A DNA stretch of 10,490 nucleotides. Origin: Elusimicrobiota bacterium (GTDB lineage: Bacteria; Elusimicrobiota; Elusimicrobia; UBA1565; UBA9628). Positions within the stretch are counted from its first letter, which is position 1. The number at the start of each line of letters is the position of its first letter. The stretch spans positions 1 through 10,490 of the forward strand of contig JACQBB010000052.1 of NCBI GenBank assembly GCA_016194625.1. Direction: 5' to 3'. Both the position numbers and the translations under genes were made by a program. Below the pieces are notes generated by a model. The model did no database searches and was not told the DNA's origin. It saw only the letters and a list, made by a program, of their open reading frames with translations. Shown in pieces: positions 1 through 5,658 of this stretch.

Positions 1-457
1 GTACGCGCCGGGGAAGGACTACGCCGCGGCCGACCTGCCGGCGCTGACCGCGGCCCTGCGCGCCGCCCACCACCTGGCCGACGTCAACGTCGCCTCCCAA
101 GAAGGCTACCGCCGCGCGCCCGCGCTCGATGCCGGCGCCGAGCGCGCGCTGACGAAGGACGCTCCCGCCGCGGGCGAGCCCGCCGTCCTGCGGTTCGTCG
201 TCGACCCGCGCGGCCGCTGGCAGCTCGTCCGCCTGGGCTTCACGCTCGACCCGAAGGCCGCCCCGGGACCGCGCGGACCGTTCGTCGCCGTGAACCTGTA
301 CGACCGCGCCGGACTGTACGCGCCCGAGTTCCCCGACGCCGCCGCGCTGGCCGCCTCCGGCGCGCGGACCTTCTACGGCGCGACGCCGCCCGCGCCGCGC
401 GCGCGGCGTCCGCTGTGCCCGGCGGCGCCCGCGCCCGCCGGCCGCGTGGTAGAATGA
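1..457 (+). CDS. C-terminal part of an unrecognised protein
   Basis: An open frame enters from the left edge (first full codon at 2) and ends at TGA 455-457, giving 151 C-terminal residues. I do not recognise the family. The middle of the fragment has a plausible folded stretch (AVLRFVVDPRGRWQLVRLGF, then a segment ending VNLYDRAGLYAPEFPD). The last 30 or so residues are Pro/Ala/Arg-rich and look disordered. Codon use has the strong third-position G/C bias of the other genes, which is why this frame was chosen over competing ones. Its stop overlaps the next gene's possible start as ATGA (454-457), suggesting one transcript and translational coupling. No start, signal peptide or catalytic motif can be judged because the N-terminus is outside the window. 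Confidence 0.7.
   Translation, partial: YAPGKDYAAADLPALTAALRAAHHLADVNVASQEGYRRAPALDAGAERALTKDAPAAGEPAVLRFVVDPRGRWQLVRLGFTLDPKAAPGPRGPFVAVNLYDRAGLYAPEFPDAAALAASGARTFYGATPPAPRARRPLCPAAPAPAGRVVE
450..455 (+). promoter_or_regulatory. candidate -10 box (TAGAAT) for the lysozyme-like gene
   Basis: TAGAAT sits at the 3' end of the upstream reading frame, 7 bases before ATG 463 (8 nt from its last base to the A). That spacing would start transcription at or next to the ATG, a leaderless arrangement matching the two better examples at 4965-4978. No convincing -35 is visible, and coupling from the upstream gene is an equally good explanation for expression. Confidence 0.35.
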
Positions 458-1257
458 GCCTCATGCTCCCCCTCCTCCTCGCCGCCGCCCTGTCGGCCTG
501 CGCCGCGCCCGCGGCGCGCGCCTCGGCCATCCATCTGACGCCCGAGCAGGCCCGCGCGATCGGGCTGAAGATCTGGCAGAACGAGGCCGGCGGCCAGGTC
601 CGGTTCCTGACCCACTGGAACAAGGGCGAGGACTTCGGCTCCTTCGGCATCGGGCACTTCATCTGGTACCCGGCGGGCAAGACCGGCCCGTTCACCGAGA
701 GCTTCCCCGCCGCGCTCGACGCGATCGCGGCCGCGGGGACGGCGCTGCCGGCCTGGCTGCGCGGCCGGCCCGCCTGCCCGTGGGCCGACCGCGACGCGTT
801 CTACGCCGACTTCGACGGCCCGCGCCTGACCGAGCTGCGCGCCCTGCTCGCGGCCACCGTGGATGCGCAGGCCCTGCACGCGGCGCGCCGCCTGGAGGAG
901 GCCCTGCCCAAGATCCTGGACGCCGCCGGCCCGGCGCAGCGCCCGGCGCTGACGGCCCGCTTCGAGGCCGTCGCCGCCGCGCCCAACGGCGTGTACGCGC
1001 TGGTGGACTACGTGAACTTCAAGGGCGAGGGCGTGAACCCGGCGGAGCGCTACGACGGGCTCGGCTGGGGCCTGCTCCAGGTCCTGGAGCTGATGGGCGA
1101 CGCGGCGCCGGGCCAGCCCGCGGTCGAGGCCTTCGCCCGCGGCGCCGACGCCGCGCTGACCCGCCGCGTGGCCCACGCGCCCGCCGACCGCCAAGCGCGC
1201 GAGCAGGGCTGGCTGCCCGGCTGGCGCGTCCGGCTCAAGACCTACCCGCAGCCCTGA
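454..1257 (+). CDS. exported lysozyme-like lipoprotein candidate
   Basis: A protein of 267 aa if started at ATG 454 (overlapping the upstream TGA), or 264 aa if started at ATG 463. Residues 1-25 form a signal peptide with a short hydrophobic core and a lipobox LSAC (residues 13-16), so it is probably a lipoprotein; cleavage after ARASA is the alternative. The mature part starts IHLTPEQARAIGLKIWQNE and contains WN-GEDF-S-GIGHFIWYP (about 55-73), and later DYVNFKGEG and GWGLLQVLE. I remember this pattern from conserved uncharacterised exported proteins. The Glu at 44 followed about 20 residues later by GIGH resembles the E...GIGH arrangement of phage-type lysozymes, so a peptidoglycan-active lysozyme fold is inferred, not shown. 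No Shine-Dalgarno precedes either start; TAGAAT at 450-455 lies 8 nt before ATG 463. Confidence 0.85.
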   Translation: MSLMLPLLLAAALSACAAPAARASAIHLTPEQARAIGLKIWQNEAGGQVRFLTHWNKGEDFGSFGIGHFIWYPAGKTGPFTESFPAALDAIAAAGTALPAWLRGRPACPWADRDAFYADFDGPRLTELRALLAATVDAQALHAARRLEEALPKILDAAGPAQRPALTARFEAVAAAPNGVYALVDYVNFKGEGVNPAERYDGLGWGLLQVLELMGDAAPGQPAVEAFARGADAALTRRVAHAPADRQAREQGWLPGWRVRLKTYPQP

Positions 1258-2706
1258 TCAGCGGTAGTACTGGTCGGGGTTGTAGATCCAGTACGCGTCG
1301 AACGGCTGCAGTCGCGGCAGGCGCATCGTCTCCCGGCCCTGCGCGTCCACGGACGCCGCGAGCGCGAAGGCCTTCTTGCCCTTCGCGTCGTCCTTGACCT
1401 CGTCGGGGTCCTTCACGAAGCCGGTCTCGCGCACCTCGTGGACGACGCGGTCGGCCCACTTCAGGCGCACCGCCTCGTCGCCGAACTCCTGCCAGTCGCC
1501 GTCGGAGGAGTGCTTGTACATCTCCTTGGTCCAGCCGTCCAGGCCGTAGCCGACCTTCTTGGCGACCGGCGCGGCCAGGCGCTTGTACCACTCCTTCAGG
1601 ATCTCGAGCTGCTCCTTCTGCTGGGTGAGGTTGCCGCCCATGAAGCTGCGGATCTGATGGTGGAGGACGATCGCGTTCGGATACACGTACGAGCGCGGGG
1701 CCAGCGTGGTGATCACCGCCGCCATGCTCGCCGCGAACGACTTGACCACCACGTGCACCGGCGCCTTGCTCGCCTGCATCGCCTTCACGATCCGGTAGCC
1801 CTCCATCACCGAGCCGCCCGGAGAGCTGTCGATCACGATGAAGATCGGCAGCTTCTCGTCCTTGTTGTTGTAGTAGTGGATGCGCTCGGTCACGTAGTCG
1901 GCGACGCCGTAGAAGATCGGGCCGTCGAGAGTGATGCGCCGGTCGGAGATGGTCAGCACGCCGTCCTTGTAGGGCTCGAGCGGGTACTCGGGGTCGCGGT
2001 TGGCCTCCTTCTTCCACGCCTCCTTCTTGGCGCGCAGGTCCAGGTCGGCCTTCAGCGCGACCGTCTTGTGGTCCTCCAGCTCCGCGTCGGCGCGCAGCTT
2101 GCGGCTCTGGAAGTCCAGGTCGCGGATCGCGACGTCCATCTTGAGCTTGTCGGCGTCGGCCTTCAGCTGGTCGGCGGCCAGCTTCTCGCGCGCCAGGTCG
2201 TTCTCCAGGTGGAGCTTCTCGCGCAGCTGGCGCATGTCGGCCAGCTCCTTCTTGAACTTCTCGTCGGCGAGGCTCGCCTCGATCTGCATGCGCTTGAGCG
2301 AGTACTCGAGCGGAGCGAGCTCGAGCTTCTGCTTCTCGTACAGCGCGTTGTAGCGCGCGGCCGCGTCCTCGCGTTCCTCGTTGACCGGGCGCAGTCTCTG
2401 CGCGTACTTCTGCACCTCGATCATGTTCAGCGAGGTGATCTTGTCGAGCTCCTGGCGCTCGACGGGACCGCACATCGGGGCCATGCCTCCCGCCGAATAG
2501 GTGGGCGACGACGGTCCGGAGTAGGACGGCAGGCTCACCGGCGTCGGGTTCGGCGAGAGCGGCGCGGCCGCGCCGGTGTCCCCGGACGACGAGGACGAGG
2601 GTCCGCGGGTCTTCGCGGAGCGCGCCTTCGACTCGGCGACCTTCTGGGCCAGCGCGGTCGACGGCGCGGCGACGAGCACGGCGAGCACGACGCGGAAAGT
2701 CTTCAT
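1258..2706 (-). CDS. exported ClpP-fold serine protease with coiled-coil region
   Basis: A 482-aa protein. Residues 1-20 are a classic signal peptide ending STALA-Q. Residues 22-80 are a Ser/Pro/Gly-rich linker, about 85-235 a long highly charged helical region predicted as coiled coil, and about 245-430 a ClpP/crotonase-fold peptidase. ClpP-like motifs are in order: IDSSPGGSV (292-300), SFAASMAAV with Ser327 as nucleophile, VLHHQ with His350, and SSDGDWQEFGDEAVRLKWAD with Asp404 at the position of the ClpP triad Asp. A complete Ser-His-Asp triad is therefore inferred. Cytosolic ClpP has no signal peptide and no coiled coil, so this is a periplasmic or envelope-anchored relative, perhaps oligomerising through the helices. 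The start is supported by GAGGTGAAGGA just before the ATG and by the promoter at 2730-2758. Substrate unknown. Confidence 0.9.
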   Translation of the reverse strand: MKTFRVVLAVLVAAPSTALAQKVAESKARSAKTRGPSSSSSGDTGAAAPLSPNPTPVSLPSYSGPSSPTYSAGGMAPMCGPVERQELDKITSLNMIEVQKYAQRLRPVNEEREDAAARYNALYEKQKLELAPLEYSLKRMQIEASLADEKFKKELADMRQLREKLHLENDLAREKLAADQLKADADKLKMDVAIRDLDFQSRKLRADAELEDHKTVALKADLDLRAKKEAWKKEANRDPEYPLEPYKDGVLTISDRRITLDGPIFYGVADYVTERIHYYNNKDEKLPIFIVIDSSPGGSVMEGYRIVKAMQASKAPVHVVVKSFAASMAAVITTLAPRSYVYPNAIVLHHQIRSFMGGNLTQQKEQLEILKEWYKRLAAPVAKKVGYGLDGWTKEMYKHSSDGDWQEFGDEAVRLKWADRVVHEVRETGFVKDPDEVKDDAKGKKAFALAASVDAQGRETMRLPRLQPFDAYWIYNPDQYYR

Positions 2707-2729
2707 TCCTTCACCTCGGGATACGAGGA

Positions 2730-2758
2730 AGGATAAGCCGCCCCCGGGGCGGCGTCAA
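2730..2758 (-). promoter_or_regulatory. sigma-70-type promoter of the ClpP-like gene
   Basis: On the minus strand a -35 TTGACG (2753-2758) and a -10 TATCCT (2730-2735) are separated by exactly 17 bp. The predicted transcript starts near 2723, leaving a short leader of about 17 nt that contains the GAGGTG ribosome site before ATG 2706. The spacer is nearly all one inverted repeat (see 2737-2753). Confidence 0.65.
2737..2753. repeat. inverted repeat filling the promoter spacer
   Basis: Arms gccgcccc and ggggcggc surround a single central base. The 17-bp dyad overlaps the last base of the -35 and fills the spacer up to one base from the -10. It could be an operator for a repressor of the ClpP-like gene. 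It could instead be part of a terminator for the zinc-ribbon operon, since the minus-strand transcript continues TTATCCTTCC, but a one-base loop and a weak T run argue against that. Confidence 0.5.
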
Positions 2759-2760
2759 GG

Positions 2761-2770
2761 GGTCGCGACC
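2761..2770. repeat. 10-bp perfect palindrome GGTCGCGACC
   Basis: A perfect self-complementary decamer lies between the zinc-ribbon stop (2772-2774) and the -35 box (2753-2758). Its position just upstream of the -35 would suit a regulator-binding dyad. It is short enough to occur by chance in such GC-rich DNA. Confidence 0.3.
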
Positions 2771-2771
2771 G

Positions 2772-3494
2772 TCATTCCAGGCCGAGGAAGCGCAGCAGGC
2801 CGCGCGCCGCGGTGAGGTCCTCGTAGGAGCCCTGCGACACCGGCGGGAGCGCGCCGCGGCGCAGGTCCTGCGCGGCGGCCTCCAGGCGGCGGCGCTCGAG
2901 CTCCAGGTCGCGCCTCTCCTTCTCGCGCGCGAGGTCCAGCCCGCCGCCGCGGATGAACGCGACGATGCGCTTGAGCTCGTCGGCGTCGAACCACACGCCG
3001 TGCGGCTTGCACGCGTCGAGGACGACGCCCGAGCAGCCCGCGAAGTTGAAGCGGTTCATGAACTCTCCGCACGCCGCGCACGGCCGGTAATGGACGCCGC
3101 CGACGGACGGGTCGGAGGGCTTGAGCGGCGGCAGCACCGAGCCCGCGCCCATGTAGGCGGCCTGCGCGGCGCGGTCGTCGCACAGCTTCTTGAACGAGGC
3201 CGGGTCGGCCCACACCCCGCCGCAGGCGCCGCAGCCGGACAGCGCCGCGCCCTTCAGCGACCGCGTGGACAACTCGCGGTCGCCGCAGGTGGGACAGCGC
3301 AGGGGAGGGGCGTCGGCCGGCGCGGCGGAAGCCGCGCCGCAGCGCGGGCAGTCGCGCGCGTCCGCGTCGAGCCAGTCGAAGCACCACGGACAGCGGACCG
3401 GATGCAGCGCCGCGCGGCAGAACGCGCAGGCCGGGGCATGCGGGTCGGCGGGCGCGCCGCAGGACGGGCAGCGGTAGGCGCCGGCCGCGCTCAC
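2772..3494 (-). CDS. multi-zinc-ribbon protein (zf-TFIIB-type)
   Basis: A 240-aa protein starting at GTG 3494, which overlaps the upstream gene's TGA (GTGA) and has GGGAG five bases before it; longer in-frame extensions into the neighbour are rejected. Eight Cys pairs line up: C9/C12, C23/C26, C35/C38, C49/C52, then two zf-TFIIB-like modules, CPTC...CGACGGVW (67-95) and CAACGEF...CKPHGVWFDADEL (139-173), the second using Cys162 and His165. Residues 185-212 form a charged helix. There is no signal peptide, so the protein is cytoplasmic. Members of this family are mostly uncharacterised; nucleic-acid or protein binding, or a metal/assembly role for the co-transcribed cytochrome and membrane protein, are possible. 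It is the last gene of the three-gene operon. Confidence 0.88.
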   Translation of the reverse strand: MSAAGAYRCPSCGAPADPHAPACAFCRAALHPVRCPWCFDWLDADARDCPRCGAASAAPADAPPLRCPTCGDRELSTRSLKGAALSGCGACGGVWADPASFKKLCDDRAAQAAYMGAGSVLPPLKPSDPSVGGVHYRPCAACGEFMNRFNFAGCSGVVLDACKPHGVWFDADELKRIVAFIRGGGLDLAREKERRDLELERRRLEAAAQDLRRGALPPVSQGSYEDLTAARGLLRFLGLE

Positions 3495-4306
3495 GAGTGC
3501 TCCCGGATCAGGTAGGCGATGAACGCGCCCAGAGGCAGGAGCGCGCACAGCACGAGCAGCGGATGCGCCCCGCCGAAGGTGATCGCCGGATAGTGGTTCG
3601 ACAGCATCGCGAACAGCAGCGGCATCGACATGAAGGTGTTGTGCTTCGAGCAGCGCTTGGCCTCGGCCGACAGCTCGGGACGCGGCGGGCCGCCGGCCTC
3701 GGTGATGGCCATGATCTTCTTCTGGTTGGGGATGATGGTCATCCACACGTTGGAGGTCATCACCGTGCCCATCATCGCGCCGACGTGCAGGTACGCCGCG
3801 CGCGCCGAGAAGACCTTCATCAGCGCCGCGCCGGAGCCGAGCAGGAACAAGCCCCAGACGACGCCGCCGACGCGCTCGTCCGCGCCCAGCGGCGTCTTCC
3901 ACAGCAGGCGGTAGACGAGCACCGCGCCGACGAGCGTCCCCAGCGAGAGGCCGACGGCCTGCCCGCGCGGCAGGTCGGCCGCGTAGTCCTGCAGCGGCGC
4001 GCCGGTCCAGTACACGACGGCGAGCAGGAAGAAGCCGGACAGCCAGGTGAAGAACGACTCCCACTTGAACCAGTGCAGGGTGCGCGGCATGATCTCCGGC
4101 CACTTCTGCTTCTCGACGAGGTAGAAGCCGCCGCCGTGCACCATCCACAGCTCGCCCGAGATGTTCGGCGTCGCCTCCGGGTCCTTCGGCGGGTCGAAGG
4201 CCTTCTCCATCCAGTTGAACAGGTAGGTCTGGCCGATCCACATGATGCCCGTGATCGCGTGCATCCAGCGCAGTCCCAGGCTCAGCCATTCGTGCAGGTC
4301 GCTCAT
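3491..4306 (-). CDS. PuuD-type membrane protein (urate oxidase N-terminal family)
   Basis: A 271-aa protein with about seven or eight membrane helices (roughly 6-32, 80-101, 113-136, 147-166, 172-192, 224-243, 247-268). Family hallmarks are HAITGIMWIGQTYLFNWM, the histidines at 57 (HGGGFY) and 78 (HWFKWE), HVGAMMGT, NVWMTIIPNQ and KHNTFMSMPLLF-MLSNHYP. These match the membrane domain of urate hydroxylase PuuD, where the histidines likely bind heme and a cytochrome c domain receives electrons. In PuuD that cytochrome domain is normally fused at the C-terminus; here the protein ends after the membrane part and a separate diheme cytochrome gene lies 4 bp upstream. The start follows a TGAGG site overlapping that gene's stop. 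With no purine-catabolism neighbours, urate as substrate is uncertain, so no gene symbol is given. Confidence 0.88.
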   Translation of the reverse strand: MSDLHEWLSLGLRWMHAITGIMWIGQTYLFNWMEKAFDPPKDPEATPNISGELWMVHGGGFYLVEKQKWPEIMPRTLHWFKWESFFTWLSGFFLLAVVYWTGAPLQDYAADLPRGQAVGLSLGTLVGAVLVYRLLWKTPLGADERVGGVVWGLFLLGSGAALMKVFSARAAYLHVGAMMGTVMTSNVWMTIIPNQKKIMAITEAGGPPRPELSAEAKRCSKHNTFMSMPLLFAMLSNHYPAITFGGAHPLLVLCALLPLGAFIAYLIREHS

Positions 4307-4310
4307 GTCC

Positions 4311-4958
4311 TCACCAGTCCGTCTTCGGTTGGCCCTCGCCGAGCGAGAGCAGGTACGCCGACAGCGCGTCGAGCTCGTCTTCCGAGAACACTTCCTTGAA
4401 AGGGGGCATGACCACGGCGGCGGGCGTCCCGTCGTGCGTCTCCGGCACGACGCCGCGGCGCAGCTTCGCCTTCAGCTCGTCGGTCCGGTAGGTGCCCATC
4501 AGCGGCGCGAGCGCCGGGATCACTCCGCCGTGCGCGCCCGGGTTCGGGTGGCCGCCGCGCCCCGCGGGCCCGTGGCAGCCGACGCAGCCCGCGCGCGCGT
4601 AGATGGACTTCCCTTCGGCCGCGCCGGTCAGCCCCGCCCACGGGCGCGAGCCGCCCCAGTCCTGGCCGCGGCGCTCCGACAGCCAGGAGGCGAGCAGCTC
4701 GCGGTCGGTGAGCGCGAGGCCCTGCTCGGGCATGCGCGTGTCCGCCTTCCAGTGGCGCGGGCTGCTCAGCCAACCCTCGATCCAGACCCGCGGGCGGCGC
4801 GCGCCGACCATGGTCAGGTCGGGACCGGCGTCGCCGCCGTAGGGGCCGACGCGGTGGCAGGCGCGGCAGCCGGCGGCGTCGAAGCGCGCGGTGGCGTCGT
4901 CGGCGCGCGCGGCGAGCGCGGCGGACGACACGAGAGCGGCGACGAGGAGCGCGCGCAT
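4311..4958 (-). CDS. exported diheme c-type cytochrome
   Basis: A 215-aa protein with a signal peptide (1-19, ending AARA-D) and two heme c motifs, CRACH (31-35) and CVGCH (125-129). Each is followed by a plausible axial Met: RMPEQ (Met76) and VVMPPF (Met184). The layout is two cytochrome c domains in tandem in the periplasm, a common electron-shuttle form. It is the first gene of an operon with the PuuD-like membrane protein (4-bp gap) and very likely is its electron acceptor, replacing the fused cytochrome domain of PuuD. The ATG at 4958 is preceded by TAGAAT (4965-4970), 7 nt away, with no Shine-Dalgarno, so the mRNA may be leaderless. Confidence 0.93.
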   Translation of the reverse strand: MRALLVAALVSSAALAARADDATARFDAAGCRACHRVGPYGGDAGPDLTMVGARRPRVWIEGWLSSPRHWKADTRMPEQGLALTDRELLASWLSERRGQDWGGSRPWAGLTGAAEGKSIYARAGCVGCHGPAGRGGHPNPGAHGGVIPALAPLMGTYRTDELKAKLRRGVVPETHDGTPAAVVMPPFKEVFSEDELDALSAYLLSLGEGQPKTDW

Positions 4959-4964
4959 GCACGG

Positions 4965-4978
4965 ATTCTATCTATAAT
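4965..4978. promoter_or_regulatory. back-to-back divergent -10 boxes (leaderless starts)
   Basis: The AT-rich island ATTCTATCTATAAT holds TAGAAT on the minus strand (4965-4970) and TATAAT on the plus strand (4973-4978), two bases apart. In each direction the distance from the last base of the box to the A of the ATG is exactly 7 nt (4958 minus, 4985 plus), the usual distance to a transcription start. Neither gene has a Shine-Dalgarno. I see no good -35 for either; each would fall inside the opposite gene's coding sequence. Confidence 0.6.
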
Positions 4979-4984
4979 CAACCC

Positions 4985-5641
4985 ATGAGCGACAACGACA
5001 CCCTCAAGATCGCGGCCGCGCTGGCCGCCGAGTTCAACGCGCGCCAGTCGGCCGACTACGAGCCGCGCCCCGCGAAGGGCGGCGCCGCCGAGGTCGTGCT
5101 CGCCTCGAAATCCGGCGCCGGGCGTCCCGCGGGGCTGATCGTCCTGCGCCCGGCCGTGGACGCCGCCGCGCAGGCCGCCGCGGACGCGGTCGCGCAGAAG
5201 CTCGCGGCCAAGCTCAAGGGCAGGACCGGAGCGCTCGCGCTCCACGCCTCCCGCGCGCCGTCGGCCGCCGACGCCGACGCCTGGGCCGACGCCGCCGCCG
5301 CGGCCGTCGCCGCGCTCGAGAAGGCGGGCGGCAAGGCCGGCGCCGAGTTCCTGACGCTCGACGAGCCGCCGTCGGGCTCGCCGTTCGGCTACGCGTCGTG
5401 GGCCCCGCAGGCGCGGCCCGAGGGCCTGCTCGTCGAGGTGTTCTACCGCTCCGGCGCCGCGCAGGCCGCGCCGAAGACGTCCGGCGCGGAGGACCATTGG
5501 CTCGTGCTGCTCGGCGAGCCGTCCGCCCCCGGGAAGGCCGTCGGCCGGGCGTTCGCGCTCGACCTGCCCGAGGGCGACGCCGTGTGCCGCGCCTGGTGGG
5601 CCGCCCCGAAGGGCGGCGGCTGGACCTTCCGCCGCTTCTAG
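4985..5641 (+). CDS. unrecognised Ala-rich protein
   Basis: A 218-aa protein starting at ATG 4985 just after the TATAAT box. There is no signal peptide or membrane helix, so it is presumably cytoplasmic. The N-terminal 25 residues look helical, and about 50-120 is very Ala-rich with two long helices. The C-terminal half alternates hydrophobic strands (EGLLVEVFYRSG, DHWLVLLGEPSAPGKA, GRAFALDLPEG) and ends CRAWWAAPKGGGWTFRRF. I recognise no family. It is transcribed away from the cytochrome operon through a shared 26-bp spacer, so the two may be inversely controlled. The 3' end converges on the broken lytic transglycosylase gene with 10 bp between stop codons. Confidence 0.8.
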   Translation: MSDNDTLKIAAALAAEFNARQSADYEPRPAKGGAAEVVLASKSGAGRPAGLIVLRPAVDAAAQAAADAVAQKLAAKLKGRTGALALHASRAPSAADADAWADAAAAAVAALEKAGGKAGAEFLTLDEPPSGSPFGYASWAPQARPEGLLVEVFYRSGAAQAAPKTSGAEDHWLVLLGEPSAPGKAVGRAFALDLPEGDAVCRAWWAAPKGGGWTFRRF

Positions 5642-5658
5642 CCCGTTCTCGCTAGAAG
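5635..5658. terminator. hairpin at convergent gene ends (possible bidirectional terminator)
   Basis: Arms CTTCTAGC (5635-5642) and GCTAGAAG (5651-5658) pair perfectly around the 8-nt loop ccgttctc. Each arm contains the TAG stop of one of the two converging genes. Neither side has a U tract, so intrinsic termination is only suggested. Confidence 0.35.

Noticed and set aside
772..1397. Plus-strand Arg/Pro-rich frame running across the end of the lysozyme-like gene
   Set aside because: No domain and the wrong codon-position bias; it overlaps two well-supported genes.
1438..2736. 432-codon plus-strand open frame opposite the ClpP-like gene
   Set aside because: Its translation is a low-complexity Val/Leu/Arg/His mixture with no domain, and the minus strand encodes a signal peptide and a complete protease fold with a promoter and ribosome site.
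3491..4306. Naming the membrane protein puuD and inferring urate breakdown
   Set aside because: The family match is good, but the cytochrome domain is separate and no other purine genes are visible, so the substrate cannot be assigned.
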